From assembly GCF_000612805.1 (NCBI RefSeq), contig NZ_HG964409.1:1-64000 (forward strand): a stretch of DNA of 64,000 bases. The letters are read 5' to 3'. The position numbers and the translations under genes were made by a program. Origin of the DNA: Bacillus ndiopicus (GTDB lineage Bacteria > Bacillota > Bacilli > Bacillales_A > Planococcaceae). Each line of letters begins with the position of its first letter. The stretch's first letter is position 1. The notes under the pieces were generated by a model that saw only the letters and a list, made by a program, of their open reading frames with translations, searched no databases and had not been told where the DNA came from. Positions 29,744 through 40,146 of the stretch are shown here, piece by piece.

Positions 29744-31714
29744 ATGGATATGTTTAGAAAACGATTAATTCGTTATCCACTTTTTCTTATATCTTTGTTA
29801 GTGCTAGTAGCAGCTATTTTATTATTTTTATGGAATATGTGGATTGCGATTGGTTATATATTAGCAGCGATTGGTGGACTTTTTTACGTTTGGAAAATTG
29901 AAAAGACAGCGTACATTGAAACAGAAAAGCATATTGAAAAGCTTTCATTTCGAATGAAAAAGGTTGGAGAGGAAGCCTTTCTAGAACTGCCGATAGGGAT
30001 TGTGCTAATCAATAAAGATTACAATATTGAATGGGCAAATCCCTTTATGCTTAATATTTTAAGCACTGACTCACTAATTGGAGAAGAATTGTTCACTATT
30101 TCTGAGGATTTGTATAGCATTATGCAACCGGAAGAAAAGCGGGAGCTAACAGTGACAATTGGTGAACGTAAATATCGGACATATTATAAAGAAACAGAAA
30201 AGCTCTTATATTTCTTTGATGTAACAGAGCAAGTAGAAATAGAAACTCAATACTTTGCTGACCGTACAGTTATTGCGATTTTATTTATTGATAACTATGA
30301 TGAGCTGACACAGGCAATGGATGACCAAACGCGCAGTTTAACGAATACGATGGTTACGTCTATCGTCAATGAATGGGCAGCATATCACGGAATATATGTG
30401 AAACGTGTATCTTCAGATCGTTTTTTAGCGGTGTTAAACGAATCCATTTTATCTGAGCTTGAAGTAAAGAAATTTGCGGTTTTAGATATGATACGCGAGC
30501 GAACATTGCAAAAAAATATGTCGCTAACTCTTAGCATTGGTGTTGGGGCTGGTTCGTCATCGCTAGTTGAGCTAGGAGAGCTAGCGCAATCTAGCTTAGA
30601 TTTAGTATTAGGGCGAGGTGGCGACCAAGTAGCAATAAAGCAGCCAAGTGGGAAATTGCGTTTTTATGGGGGCAAAACAAACCCTGTTGAAAAGCGCACA
30701 CGCGTAAGAGCGCGTGTTATTTCACATGCGTTAAGAGATTTAATCCAAGAAAGTGATCAAATATTTGTTATGGGACATAAGCAGCCTGATATGGATGCAA
30801 TTGGTGCAGCAATTGGTGTACGTAAAATGGCTCAGATGAATAAAATTGAAGGCTTTATTGTTGTTAATTTTGAAGATTTACATGGCAGTGTACAAAGGCT
30901 GATGTCGGAAATAGAAAGCAAGTCCGATTTTTATCCACGCTTTATTTCACCCGATGAAGCATTGGCAAAAATGACACCAAAATCATTATTAATCGTCGTT
31001 GATACGCATAAGCCAAGTCTTACTATTGATGAGCGTCTTTTCAATAAAGTTGATAAAGTTGTTGTTATTGACCATCATCGCCGCGGAGAGGAATTTGTGA
31101 CGAACCCAACACTCGTGTATATGGAGCCATATGCATCTTCAACAGCCGAGCTTGTAACAGAACTGCTAGAATATCAGCCGAAAAATGAAAAAATTACACC
31201 ATTAGAGGCTACAGCGTTGTTATCGGGCATTATTGTCGATACGAAAAGCTTTACACTTCGAACGGGGGCACGTACGTTTGAAGCAGCCTCTTATTTAAGG
31301 ACACATGGTGCTGATACAATATTAGTTCAACAGCTTCTAAAAGAGGATGTTGATACGTATATTGAGCGCTCAAAAATTGTTCAAACAGTTAAATTTGCCT
31401 TCCCAGGAATTGCAATTGCCCACGGGGAAGATGGGCGTGTGTATAATTCTGTCATCATCGCCCAAACAGCCGATATTTTATTAACAATGAAAGATGTTTC
31501 AGCCTCTTTCGTTATTGCGCATCGAGCTGATGGTTTAATAGGTATAAGTGCAAGGTCTTTAGGTGAAACAAATGTCCAGCTCGTTATGGAAAAACTCGGT
31601 GGCGGAGGACATTTAACGAATGCAGCAACACAACTAGAGGCGCATTCAATAGATGAAGCTAAAAAATATTTAATTGATGCTATTGCAGAAGTAATTGAAG
31701 GGAGTAATGAATAA
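29744..31714 (+). CDS. gdpP: Cyclic-di-AMP phosphodiesterase GdpP
   Basis: 656 residues in family order: two membrane helices (about 10-50), a PAS domain that binds heme in relatives (about 85-150), a degenerate GGDEF domain (about 175-300), then DHH and DHHA1 catalytic domains (about 335-650). [13 protein letters not shown] and [12 protein letters not shown] carry the metal-binding residues, and [11 protein letters not shown] marks DHHA1. It hydrolyses c-di-AMP to pApA, affecting cell-wall stress, potassium balance and beta-lactam tolerance. The stop and the rplI start share a base (TAATG). Confidence 0.96.
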   Translation: MDMFRKRLIRYPLFLISLLVLVAAILLFLWNMWIAIGYILAAIGGLFYVWKIEKTAYIETEKHIEKLSFRMKKVGEEAFLELPIGIVLINKDYNIEWANPFMLNILSTDSLIGEELFTISEDLYSIMQPEEKRELTVTIGERKYRTYYKETEKLLYFFDVTEQVEIETQYFADRTVIAILFIDNYDELTQAMDDQTRSLTNTMVTSIVNEWAAYHGIYVKRVSSDRFLAVLNESILSELEVKKFAVLDMIRERTLQKNMSLTLSIGVGAGSSSLVELGELAQSSLDLVLGRGGDQVAIKQPSGKLRFYGGKTNPVEKRTRVRARVISHALRDLIQESDQIFVMGHKQPDMDAIGAAIGVRKMAQMNKIEGFIVVNFEDLHGSVQRLMSEIESKSDFYPRFISPDEALAKMTPKSLLIVVDTHKPSLTIDERLFNKVDKVVVIDHHRRGEEFVTNPTLVYMEPYASSTAELVTELLEYQPKNEKITPLEATALLSGIIVDTKSFTLRTGARTFEAASYLRTHGADTILVQQLLKEDVDTYIERSKIVQTVKFAFPGIAIAHGEDGRVYNSVIIAQTADILLTMKDVSASFVIAHRADGLIGISARSLGETNVQLVMEKLGGGGHLTNAATQLEAHSIDEAKKYLIDAIAEVIEGSNE

Positions 31715-32160
31715 TGAAAGTTGTATTTTTAAAAGATGTAAAAGGAAAAGGTAAAAAAGGTGAAATTAAAAATGTAGCAGATGGCTACGCACAAAACTTT
31801 TTAATTAAAAATGGCTATGCTGTAGAAGCAAACAATCAAGCTTTAAGCCAATTAGAGGGTCAAAAGAAATTAGAAGCAAAAAACGCGGCTGCTGAGCTAC
31901 AAGCTGCAAAGGATTTAAAAGAAAAAATCGAGTCTTTAGAAGTAGTAATTAAAGCGAAATCAGGAGAAGGCGGACGCCTATTCGGCTCTGTATCTACAAA
32001 GCAAATTGCAGACGAATTGCAAAAAGCACATAGTATTAAAATTGATAAACGCAAAATGGAGTGCAACGACGGTATCCGTTCTTTAGGTTATACAAATGTA
32101 CCAGTAAAGCTTCACCAAGAAGTAAAGGCTACGTTAAAAGTACACGTTATTGCTGAATAA
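31714..32160 (+). CDS. rplI: Ribosomal protein L9
   Basis: 148 residues. The N-terminal RNA-binding domain ([32 protein letters not shown]) is joined by a long helix to the C-terminal domain ([18 protein letters not shown]). It is a standard L9 of the large subunit. It is translationally coupled to gdpP by a one-base overlap and followed by dnaB. Confidence 0.97.
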   Translation: MKVVFLKDVKGKGKKGEIKNVADGYAQNFLIKNGYAVEANNQALSQLEGQKKLEAKNAAAELQAAKDLKEKIESLEVVIKAKSGEGGRLFGSVSTKQIADELQKAHSIKIDKRKMECNDGIRSLGYTNVPVKLHQEVKATLKVHVIAE

Positions 32161-32173
32161 GGAGAGCATATAG

Positions 32174-33532
32174 ATGAACGAATCTATGATAGACCGTGTG
32201 CCACCGCATAATCACGAAGCAGAGCAATCGGTTATAGGTGCGATATTTCTTGAGCCACAAGCACTGATTACAGCATCTGAAATTTTGCTGCCAGAAGATT
32301 TTTATCGCCGTGCACACCAAATTATTTTCCAAACGATGCTTACTTTAAGCGATCAAGGAAAAGCGATAGATATCGTTACTGTCACAGAGGAGCTTTCCGT
32401 AAAAAAAGAGCTAGAGGATGTCGGTGGTCTATCGTATATTTCTGAGCTGGCAAACGCTGTACCAACTGCTGCGAATATTGCGCACTATGCAAAAATCGTA
32501 GAAGAGAAGGCACTATTACGCCGTTTAATCAGTGTCGCGACGAAAATCGTACAAGATGGCTATACACGTGAAGATGAGGTAGAGGCATTATTAGCTGAAG
32601 CCGAGAAAAAAATGATGGAAGTGGCCAACCGTAAAAATGCGGGCGACTTCAAGCACGTAAAGGACGTCCTTGTTGAAACATTCGATAATATTGAAAAGCT
32701 ACAATCGAGAAAAGGCGATGTTACGGGTATTCCAACAGGCTTCCGTGATTTAGATAACATTACAGCGGGCTTCCAGCGTAATGATTTAATCATCGTAGCA
32801 GCGCGTCCATCTGTAGGGAAAACAGCCTTCGCTTTAAACGTAGCACAAAGCGTTGCTGTACAGGCGCGTGAAAATGTGGCCATATTCTCATTAGAGATGG
32901 GGGCGGAACAACTTGTTATGCGTATGCTTTGTGCAGAAGGCAATATTGATGCACAAGCTTTACGTACAGGTGCACTTTCAGCAGAAGACTGGGGTAAGCT
33001 GACAATGGCGATGGGCAGTCTCTCAAATTCCGGTATTTTTATTGACGATACACCAGGGGTACGTATTAATGAAATTCGTGCCAAATGTCGACGATTAGCG
33101 CAAGAGAATGGGCTTGGTATGATTTTAATTGACTATTTGCAGCTTATACAAGGTAGCGGTCGTCCTGGAGAAAATCGTCAGCAGGAAGTATCAGAAATAT
33201 CTCGTTCGTTAAAAGGACTTGCGCGTGAATTGAAGGTTCCGGTAATTGCACTATCACAGTTATCGCGTGGTGTAGAGCAGCGTCAAGATAAGCGTCCAAT
33301 GATGAGTGACTTGCGTGAATCCGGTTCGATTGAGCAAGATGCCGATATTGTAGCATTCCTTTATCGTGATGATTACTATGATAGGGAATCTGAAAGTAAA
33401 AATATGATTGAAATTATTATCGCTAAGCAACGTAATGGTCCAACAGGAACGGTTACGCTAGCGTTTAAAAAGGAATTCAATAAATTCCTCAATGTAGACT
33501 GGTCGCAATATGAAGCACCACCAGAATACTAG
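32174..33532 (+). CDS. dnaB: Replicative DNA helicase DnaB (DnaC in B. subtilis)
   Basis: 452 residues: an N-terminal primase-interacting domain (PPHNHEAEQSVIGAIFL) and a RecA-like helicase with Walker A ARPSVGKTAFAL, Walker B MILIDYLQLI and the arginine-containing FLYRDDYY. A hexameric motor loaded at oriC by DnaA and the helicase loaders. The length and the location after rplI match B. subtilis dnaC. Confidence 0.97.
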   Translation: MNESMIDRVPPHNHEAEQSVIGAIFLEPQALITASEILLPEDFYRRAHQIIFQTMLTLSDQGKAIDIVTVTEELSVKKELEDVGGLSYISELANAVPTAANIAHYAKIVEEKALLRRLISVATKIVQDGYTREDEVEALLAEAEKKMMEVANRKNAGDFKHVKDVLVETFDNIEKLQSRKGDVTGIPTGFRDLDNITAGFQRNDLIIVAARPSVGKTAFALNVAQSVAVQARENVAIFSLEMGAEQLVMRMLCAEGNIDAQALRTGALSAEDWGKLTMAMGSLSNSGIFIDDTPGVRINEIRAKCRRLAQENGLGMILIDYLQLIQGSGRPGENRQQEVSEISRSLKGLARELKVPVIALSQLSRGVEQRQDKRPMMSDLRESGSIEQDADIVAFLYRDDYYDRESESKNMIEIIIAKQRNGPTGTVTLAFKKEFNKFLNVDWSQYEAPPEY

Positions 33533-33552
33533 AAATTGTATATAATAAAGTT

Positions 33553-33602
33553 TTAACACGAACATTTCTATTGTAATAGTACAATAGTGTTCGTGTTTTT
33601 AT
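33553..33602 (+). terminator. dnaB terminator
   Basis: AACACGAACA pairs with TGTTCGTGTT, with an inner CTATTGTA/TACAATAG stem, followed by TTT. It ends the yybS-gdpP-rplI-dnaB operon. Confidence 0.85.
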
Positions 33603-33684
33603 TTGACTTCTACTAATATGCACTGCTACAATTATTCTGCTTGTAATAAGGGACGTTAAGGCGTCTATCGGAGGTGCGCATGTT

Positions 33685-34971
33685 ATGACATCAATAGTAG
33701 TTGTTGGAACACAATGGGGAGACGAAGGTAAAGGGAAAATTACAGATTTTCTATCGAAGCAGGCAGATGTTATTGCACGCTTTGCTGGTGGTGATAATGC
33801 AGGCCACACAATTAAAATTGGTGAGGAAACGTATAAGCTGCATTTAATTCCATCGGGTATATTTTATAAGGAAAAAACATCTGTAATTGGCAATGGGTTA
33901 GTTGTCAATCCAAAATCACTTGTGACAGAGTTAAAAGGTTTACAGGCAAGAGGAATTGACACATCCAATCTACGTATTTCTAATCGAGCGCATGTTATTT
34001 TACCCTACCATATTCAACAAGATATCGTAGAGGAGGAAAGCCGTGGCGACCAAAAAATAGGTACCACAGCAAAAGGGATAGGCCCTTGCTATCAGGATAA
34101 AATCGCGCGTATTGGTATACGCATGGCAGATTTATTAGATAAAGGTATTTTTGAGCAGAAGTTGCGTGAGAATATAGCATTAAAAAATCGCTTGTTTGAA
34201 AAGCTTTACGAAGTAGAAGGTGTAAACTTTGACGATATTTTTGAAGAGTATTTTACTTACGGTCAAGAGTTAGCACAATATGTAACAGATACATCAAAAA
34301 TTTTGAATGACGTGTTAGATGAAGGTGGTAAGGTATTATTTGAAGGTGCACAAGGTGTTATGCTTGATATAGATCAAGGGACGTACCCATATGTGACATC
34401 ATCAAATCCAGTTGCCGGAGGTGTAGCGATTGGTGCTGGTGTTGGGCCTAATTATGTATCACGAGTTGTAGGTGTATGTAAGGCCTATACTTCTCGTGTG
34501 GGTGATGGTCCTTTCCCTACTGAACTACATGATGATATTGGTCAACAAATTCGTGAGGTCGGTCGTGAGTATGGTACGACAACAGGTCGCCCCCGACGTG
34601 TAGGCTGGTTTGACTCAGTTGTTGTACGTCACTCTCGCCGCGTGAGTGGTATTACAGATTTAGCACTTAACTCAATCGATGTATTATCTGGTTTAGAAAC
34701 GGTGAAAATTTGTACGGCTTATGATTATAACGGTGAAATCATTACAGAATATCCAGCAAACTTGCATATCATTGAGCAATGTAAGCCAATTTATGAGGAG
34801 TTACCTGGTTGGTCAGAGGATATTACAGCGGTGCGTACATTAGAGGAATTGCCAGAAAACGCGCGTCGTTATGTTGAACGTATTCTTGAGCTAACTAACA
34901 TTAATTTAATGACATTCTCTGTAGGTCCAGCACGTGAACAAACGAATATTGTAGCGAATATTTGGGATTAA
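33685..34971 (+). CDS. purA: Adenylosuccinate synthetase
   Basis: Catalyses the GTP-dependent first step from IMP toward AMP. 428 residues. The phosphate-binding loop [16 protein letters not shown] is at the N-terminus, followed by GGDNAGHTI and [21 protein letters not shown] lies upstream; an ATG six bases earlier is out of frame. It is single-gene and bounded by terminators, as in B. subtilis, with walR further downstream. Confidence 0.97.
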   Translation: MTSIVVVGTQWGDEGKGKITDFLSKQADVIARFAGGDNAGHTIKIGEETYKLHLIPSGIFYKEKTSVIGNGLVVNPKSLVTELKGLQARGIDTSNLRISNRAHVILPYHIQQDIVEEESRGDQKIGTTAKGIGPCYQDKIARIGIRMADLLDKGIFEQKLRENIALKNRLFEKLYEVEGVNFDDIFEEYFTYGQELAQYVTDTSKILNDVLDEGGKVLFEGAQGVMLDIDQGTYPYVTSSNPVAGGVAIGAGVGPNYVSRVVGVCKAYTSRVGDGPFPTELHDDIGQQIREVGREYGTTTGRPRRVGWFDSVVVRHSRRVSGITDLALNSIDVLSGLETVKICTAYDYNGEIITEYPANLHIIEQCKPIYEELPGWSEDITAVRTLEELPENARRYVERILELTNINLMTFSVGPAREQTNIVANIWD

Positions 34972-34983
34972 AATAAATAGAAT

Positions 34984-35031
34984 AAAGGACTGCCAAAAAA
35001 CTGTGAAGATGCAGGTTATTGGCAGTCCTTT
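34984..35031 (+). terminator. purA terminator
   Basis: AAAGGACTGCCA pairs with TGGCAGTCCTTTT, followed by ATTTT, immediately after purA. Confidence 0.85.
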
Positions 35032-35172
35032 TATTTTAATTCAAAGATATGTGAACACCTACAGAACTAAGGTAATCTTCTAAAGTAATTTAATGTAACA
35101 AAGTTTTTTAAAATAATACAGTTTCATTACAAAATATCAAAACAGTTCAATTGAACTAAAAAGTATGTTAAA

Positions 35173-35194
35173 GTGTAAAAGTGTGATTTTACAC
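35173..35194. promoter_or_regulatory. Inverted repeat upstream of the M23 peptidase gene
   Basis: GTGTAAAA (35173-35180) and TTTTACAC (35187-35194) form a perfect dyad around six bases, 53 bases before the coding sequence. It may be an operator. It contains TGTAAA half-sites as in WalR boxes, but the half-sites face each other rather than repeating with 11-bp spacing, so WalR control is not shown. Confidence 0.4.
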
Positions 35195-35246
35195 TGAAAA
35201 TAGTCCTATATATAAATGTGGGATAGATTTTGGAAGGGGCTTTACC

Positions 35247-36719
35247 ATGAGTTCGAAATGGAATATAGCAAAAGACGCTCATAGACAGCAAAGTAGCCTA
35301 TTAAAACAATCATCGACAAAAGTAAAAAAAGTAGCGATTTCGGCTTTATTGTTCTCTACATTAATTGTACCTTTTGGTTTTATTAAAGAAGCAGAAGCCA
35401 ATGCTACATTTAGTAAGATTTATCATATATATGCAAATAAAGAATATGTAGGCGCTGTCTCAAATCCTGAAGCAGTTGAATCATTACTTGCAAAAAAAGA
35501 GCAACAAGTAAGTAAAAAATACGTTGGGTTAGCAATTGATGCACACTCTGGCATTGACATTATTCCTGAGCAAGTTTTCGAAGTGAGCGCTAATGATGCA
35601 GAAACATTAGCGAAGCTAGAAGAAGCTCTAGTTGTTGAAGCGGATGCACAATCATTAAAGGTTAATGGTGAAACAATTGCATATGTAGAAAATGAAGAAG
35701 CGCTTGAGCAAGTAGTGAAGCAATTAAAGCTTCAGTATGTTACTGAAGAAGAGCTAGAAGCACTTAATCAACCAACTACTGCTCAATTACCCGTTTTACA
35801 AGATGATGAAACACGCGTCGTAGAAGTTTCATTATCAGCTGAAGTAGCTGGTGAAGAAACGAAGGCTAAACCGAATGAAATTTTAAAGGTTGACGAAGCA
35901 GTGCAATTTTTACAAACAGGTATGCTTGAGCAACAAAAATACGCTATTCAATCTGGTGATGTATTAGGTTCTATAGCAAAGGAGCACAGTTTAACAATTG
36001 CTGAGCTAATGGAGCTAAATCCTGGTATTGATGAATCGACAGTTTTACAAATCGGTCAAGAGTTAAATGTAACAGTGAATAAACCATTTGTAACAGTAAA
36101 AGTTATTGAAGAAAAATTTAAAGTAGAAGCAATTGAGCATGCTAAAATCGTTGAAGAAGATGCAACAATGCTGAAAGGCGAAAAGGTAGTAAAACAAGAA
36201 GGGGCCGACGGTAAAAAAGAAGTTACATATTTAATTACTTCTGAAAACGGTAAACGTACAGACCGTGCTGTAACGACTGAAAACATTGTTTCAGAGCCTT
36301 CAAGTCGAGTTGTTGTAGTCGGTACAAAGGTAATTCCATCGCGTGGTACAGGTACATTTGCATGGCCTACAAATGGTGGCTATATTTCAAGTCATATGGG
36401 AAGCCGTTGGGGAGAATTACATCGTGGTATCGATATTGCACGACCTTCTAATTACACGATTAAAGCAGCGGACAACGGTGTCGTAACGTTCACAGGCTGG
36501 GATGGCACATATGGAAATAAAATTGTTGTTAACCATAACAATGGCTATGAAACAATTTATGCACATCTTTCGCAAATCGATGTAACTGTTGGACAAGTAG
36601 TTGCTCAAGGCTCGGCAATTGGTGTTATGGGCTCGACAGGTAATTCAACAGGTACACATTTACATTTTGAAGTACATGAAAACGGATCATTAGTAAATCC
36701 ATTATCATATTTAAAATAA
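35247..36719 (+). CDS. Secreted LysM/G5/M23 peptidoglycan endopeptidase
   Basis: 490 residues. A long N-terminus (about 1-52) holds a signal sequence (KVAISALLFSTLIVPFGF, cleavage after AEA). A region of about 170 residues follows, then LysM (about 230-275, YAIQSGDVLGSIAKEHSL), a G5-type domain (about 280-360) and a C-terminal M23 peptidase (about 370-490). The zinc-site motifs are HRGIDIA and HLHFEVHENG, with HLS between. It probably cleaves peptide cross-links in the wall. The location next to the WalRK operon, the master regulator of wall hydrolases, is suggestive of co-regulation. Confidence 0.92.
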   Translation: MSSKWNIAKDAHRQQSSLLKQSSTKVKKVAISALLFSTLIVPFGFIKEAEANATFSKIYHIYANKEYVGAVSNPEAVESLLAKKEQQVSKKYVGLAIDAHSGIDIIPEQVFEVSANDAETLAKLEEALVVEADAQSLKVNGETIAYVENEEALEQVVKQLKLQYVTEEELEALNQPTTAQLPVLQDDETRVVEVSLSAEVAGEETKAKPNEILKVDEAVQFLQTGMLEQQKYAIQSGDVLGSIAKEHSLTIAELMELNPGIDESTVLQIGQELNVTVNKPFVTVKVIEEKFKVEAIEHAKIVEEDATMLKGEKVVKQEGADGKKEVTYLITSENGKRTDRAVTTENIVSEPSSRVVVVGTKVIPSRGTGTFAWPTNGGYISSHMGSRWGELHRGIDIARPSNYTIKAADNGVVTFTGWDGTYGNKIVVNHNNGYETIYAHLSQIDVTVGQVVAQGSAIGVMGSTGNSTGTHLHFEVHENGSLVNPLSYLK

Positions 36720-36768
36720 TAAAAAAGCTGTAGGGAATGTTAGTTTTCATTCCTTACAGTTTTTTGCT
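36720..36768 (+). terminator. M23 peptidase gene terminator
   Basis: AAAAAGCTGTAGGGAATG pairs with CATTCCTTACAGTTTTTT around a short loop, directly after the stop codon. Confidence 0.85.
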
Positions 36769-36835
36769 ATGTTTGGAAGGTTTTATTCTATCTTTGTAGA
36801 AAATAACATTATAATAAAGATAGAGGATGGTGTAA

Positions 36836-37090
36836 ATGTGGATGCAAAGGAATACTGACAAAATAAACTACACTAACTATCAAGATTACAATGGTGAAGC
36901 AGCTAGAATTACACTAATACTTTTGCTAGCATTCCTAATATTGTGGATTTTGTATGATGGATTAATCCATGCTAAATTTCCGAGTACTCAAGTATTGTTA
37001 CTTTGTGGTGTGAGTCTTACCGCTTCCATTACTAGAAGGTATTTAATGAGAAAAGATGCTAAACGAAATATAAATAAAGAATCGAGATGA
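36836..37090 (+). CDS. Small two-helix membrane protein
   Basis: 84 residues starting MWMQRNTDK after GAGGATGG. Two hydrophobic segments (ITLILLLAFLILWILY; VLLLCGVSLTASI) are separated by a short loop, with a basic tail RKDAKRNINKESR. I do not recognise a family. The topology suggests a small integral membrane protein. It lies between the wall hydrolase and walR but is not obviously in either transcription unit. Confidence 0.6.
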   Translation: MWMQRNTDKINYTNYQDYNGEAARITLILLLAFLILWILYDGLIHAKFPSTQVLLLCGVSLTASITRRYLMRKDAKRNINKESR

Positions 37091-37138
37091 TTTAATGTTC
37101 ATTTCGATTCTCTATTTACTTTAATTCAAATACTAATG

Positions 37139-37321
37139 TTACTCTTTATCTTTAATAATCTTCTCAAGCTTAACTAGAATACATATTAAAATAACTGTGA
37201 TTAGGGTAAGGAAAGGTAGATAAATTAAGGAGCCATTTGGTAGACGATTTATACTTTCCAAAAACCATTTTAAAATCCATCCACCTGATATACTTAAAAT
37301 GATAATAAAAAGGATTCTCAT
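37139..37321 (-). CDS. Possible small membrane protein
   Basis: 60 residues: MRILFIIILSISGGWILKWF, then LPFLTLITVILICILV and KLEKIIKDKE. Two membrane helices and a charged tail make it protein-like. The ribosome site (AGAGATG) is weak. It is convergent with the 84-residue membrane protein gene. The unannotated remainder to 37579 holds the walR leader. Confidence 0.45.
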   Translation of the reverse strand: MRILFIIILSISGGWILKWFLESINRLPNGSLIYLPFLTLITVILICILVKLEKIIKDKE

Positions 37322-37579
37322 AAAACTAACATCTCTAAATCTATTTGCCTTTTCAAATATAATACTACTAATTACTAAGTATAGCTTCCGTTAATAATTA
37401 TTTCTTGGGAAATAATCCAGTTGAAATTTGGGCAATATTGAAAATGAAATATCTGTTTAATGCGCGAAAACGCAAAGCATGGTACAGTAAAATGAGGGAC
37501 TTGTAAAGAGACCTCTATTTACTATTGAACTTTAAAACTTTAATTGATAAATATTTTTAAATATGAGAGGACGATATAG

Positions 37580-38290
37580 ATGGAAAAAACGATTTTAGTT
37601 GTAGATGATGAAAAGCCGATTGCAGATATTTTGCAATTTAATTTAATAAAAGAAGGTTATCGTGTAATTTGTGCTTATGATGGTGATGAGGCACTGCAAA
37701 AGGTAGAAGAAGAGCAACCAGATTTAATGCTGTTAGATATTATGCTACCAAAGCGTGATGGAATGGAAGTATGTCGTGAAGTGCGTAAAAAATATACATT
37801 CCCAATTATCATGCTAACAGCGAAAGGCTCAGAGATTGATAAAGTGCTTGGACTTGAAATGGGTGCGGATGATTATGTGACGAAGCCATTTAGCACAAGA
37901 GAATTAATTGCACGTGTCAAAGCAAATATGCGCCGCTTAAATGTTATTGCGCAAGCGGAGGAAGCCGCAGAAGAAACGAACAATATTGTTGTAGGCTCTT
38001 TAACTATTCAACCAGATGCTTATTTAGTATTAAAACGTGATGAAGCTATTGAGTTAACACATCGCGAATTTGAATTGCTTCATTATTTAGCAAAACATAT
38101 CGGGCAAGTAATGACACGTGAGCATTTATTACAAACAGTATGGGGCTATGATTATTTTGGGGATGTGCGCACAGTAGATGTAACGATTCGTCGATTGCGT
38201 GAAAAAATCGAAGATAATCCAAGTCATCCTACATGGATTGTAACACGCCGAGGTGTAGGATATTATTTACGAAATCCTGAACAGGAGTAA
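37580..38290 (+). CDS. walR: Essential response regulator WalR (YycF)
   Basis: 236 residues, OmpR/PhoB type. The receiver domain (1-120) has DDE at 9-11 and the phospho-acceptor aspartate in [14 protein letters not shown]. The winged-helix domain (about 130-230) reads [22 protein letters not shown]. It controls peptidoglycan hydrolases and wall homeostasis. It is the first gene of walRKHIJ, with walK five bases downstream. Confidence 0.97.
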   Translation: MEKTILVVDDEKPIADILQFNLIKEGYRVICAYDGDEALQKVEEEQPDLMLLDIMLPKRDGMEVCREVRKKYTFPIIMLTAKGSEIDKVLGLEMGADDYVTKPFSTRELIARVKANMRRLNVIAQAEEAAEETNNIVVGSLTIQPDAYLVLKRDEAIELTHREFELLHYLAKHIGQVMTREHLLQTVWGYDYFGDVRTVDVTIRRLREKIEDNPSHPTWIVTRRGVGYYLRNPEQE

Positions 38291-38295
38291 CAAAT

Positions 38296-40146
38296 ATGCA
38301 AAAAGTAGGTTTTTTTAAATCTATTCATGTGAAGCTCGTTTTAATTTATATTTTATTAATTATTATCGCTTTGCAAATTATTGGGCTGTACTTTTCAAGG
38401 GAGCTTGAACAAAATTTAAAAACGAGCTTTCAGGAATCGATTTTCCAGCGTATTGACCTTGTTCAATATAGCATTCGAGAAGAGCTTTTACGTGAGCGCA
38501 ATGATACATCACCCCAATTAGAAGAAAGTTTAAGCTCCTTATTACGTGAGTTTTCCTCAGGTGATATTTCCTCACGCGATATTAAAGAGATTCGAGTGAT
38601 TGATCACCGCAGCAAAATATTAGCGACATCTGAAAGCAATAATCAATCAATTGTTGGGCAACGCTCGACGGATGAGCTAGTACGTAAAGCAATGGCAGCC
38701 GAAACATTAATTGATTCCATTTATTATGACAATCAAACCAATAAGCGGATTTGGGTGCTAGCCAAGCCAGTTTTAGATACAGTAGGACCTGATGGTGAAG
38801 TAATTGGTATGATTTATATTGAATCAAACATTGAAAAAGTGTTTGAGCAAATGGGTGATATTAACCGCATTTTCGCAGCAGGGACAGCAATGTCAATGAT
38901 TATTACCATTATATTGGGAATTTTAATTGCCCGTACAATTACACGTCCTATTTCTGATATGCGTAAGCAGGCGCAGGCAATGGCGAAGGGGAATTTCTCA
39001 CGAAAGGTACGTGTTTATGGTACAGATGAAATTGGTCAATTAGCAATTGCCTTTAACCATTTAACAAATCGCTTGCAAGAGGCGCAATCAACGACAGAGG
39101 CTGAGCGTAGGAAGCTTGCGACAGTACTTAGTAATATGACAGATGGGGTAATTGCAACAGACCGTAAAGGTAAAGTAATTTTAATTAATGAACCTGCATT
39201 GAATTTACTACATGTTACGCGTGAGGCGATGATGAATCGACCAATTGTATCAGTGCTTGGCTTAGATCAAAATTATAGCTTTGAAGATTTGATTCACATG
39301 AAAGAGCCGCTAAATTTAAACTTTAGCACGCAGGAAGCACCTTATATTTTGCGTGCCAATTTTTCCGTTATTCAAAAGGAAACAGGTTTTGTTAATGGTT
39401 TAATTACCGTATTACATGATATTACAGAGCAGGAAAAGATTGATATGGAACGCCGTGAGTTTGTATCGAATGTTTCTCATGAATTGCGTACCCCATTAAC
39501 AACGATGCGCAGCTATTTAGAGGCGCTCGCTGATGGAGCTTGGCGCGATGAAAATATTGCACCAACATTTTTAAATGTAACGCAAACAGAAACAGAGCGA
39601 ATGATTCGTTTAGTAAACGATTTGCTACAATTATCAAGAATGGATAGCCAAGATTATGATTTAACTAAGGAATTTGTAGAGTTTAATAAGTTTTTACATC
39701 GCATTATCGATCGCTTTGAAATGTCAAAATCGCAAAATGTGAAGTTTGTACGCTTACTGCCAAAAACAAGTTATTTTGTAGAAATTGATACAGATAAATT
39801 AACACAAGTAATCGATAATATTATTTCGAATGCATTGAAATACTCTCCAGATGGTGGAAATATTCGTTTTGGCTTTACTGTCAACGATAATATGATGACA
39901 GTAATGATTTCTGATGATGGTATGGGTATTCCGAAAGAAAATTTAACACGTATTTTTGAACGCTTCTATCGCGTAGACCGTGCACGTGCTCGCTCAATGG
40001 GTGGTACAGGTTTAGGGCTTGCGATTGCCAAAGATATGATAGCAGCGCATGGAGGGAAAATTTGGGCAGAGAGTGAGGAAGGAAAGGGTACAACGATTTT
40101 CTTCACATTGCCATGTGAATTGGATGAAGAGGAGGAATGGGAATGA
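38296..40146 (+). CDS. walK: Sensor histidine kinase WalK (YycG)
   Basis: 616 residues. The first membrane helix is KLVLIYILLIIIALQIIGLYF. An extracytoplasmic Cache-like domain (about 35-180), the second helix, HAMP (about 205-255), PAS (about 260-365), HisKA with FVSNVSHELRTPLTTM and the HATPase with GGTGLGLAIAKDM follow. It phosphorylates WalR and is inhibited at the membrane by WalH and WalI in B. subtilis. It overlaps walH by four bases. Confidence 0.97.
   Translation: MQKVGFFKSIHVKLVLIYILLIIIALQIIGLYFSRELEQNLKTSFQESIFQRIDLVQYSIREELLRERNDTSPQLEESLSSLLREFSSGDISSRDIKEIRVIDHRSKILATSESNNQSIVGQRSTDELVRKAMAAETLIDSIYYDNQTNKRIWVLAKPVLDTVGPDGEVIGMIYIESNIEKVFEQMGDINRIFAAGTAMSMIITIILGILIARTITRPISDMRKQAQAMAKGNFSRKVRVYGTDEIGQLAIAFNHLTNRLQEAQSTTEAERRKLATVLSNMTDGVIATDRKGKVILINEPALNLLHVTREAMMNRPIVSVLGLDQNYSFEDLIHMKEPLNLNFSTQEAPYILRANFSVIQKETGFVNGLITVLHDITEQEKIDMERREFVSNVSHELRTPLTTMRSYLEALADGAWRDENIAPTFLNVTQTETERMIRLVNDLLQLSRMDSQDYDLTKEFVEFNKFLHRIIDRFEMSKSQNVKFVRLLPKTSYFVEIDTDKLTQVIDNIISNALKYSPDGGNIRFGFTVNDNMMTVMISDDGMGIPKENLTRIFERFYRVDRARARSMGGTGLGLAIAKDMIAAHGGKIWAESEEGKGTTIFFTLPCELDEEEEWE

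Noticed and set aside
32560..33084. 174-codon minus-strand frame opposite dnaB
   Set aside because: Antisense shadow of the helicase core; no recognisable protein and no ribosome site.
35100..35246. WalR box upstream of the M23 peptidase gene
   Set aside because: TGTAAA-like half-sites occur but not as direct repeats with the 11-bp spacing that WalR needs.
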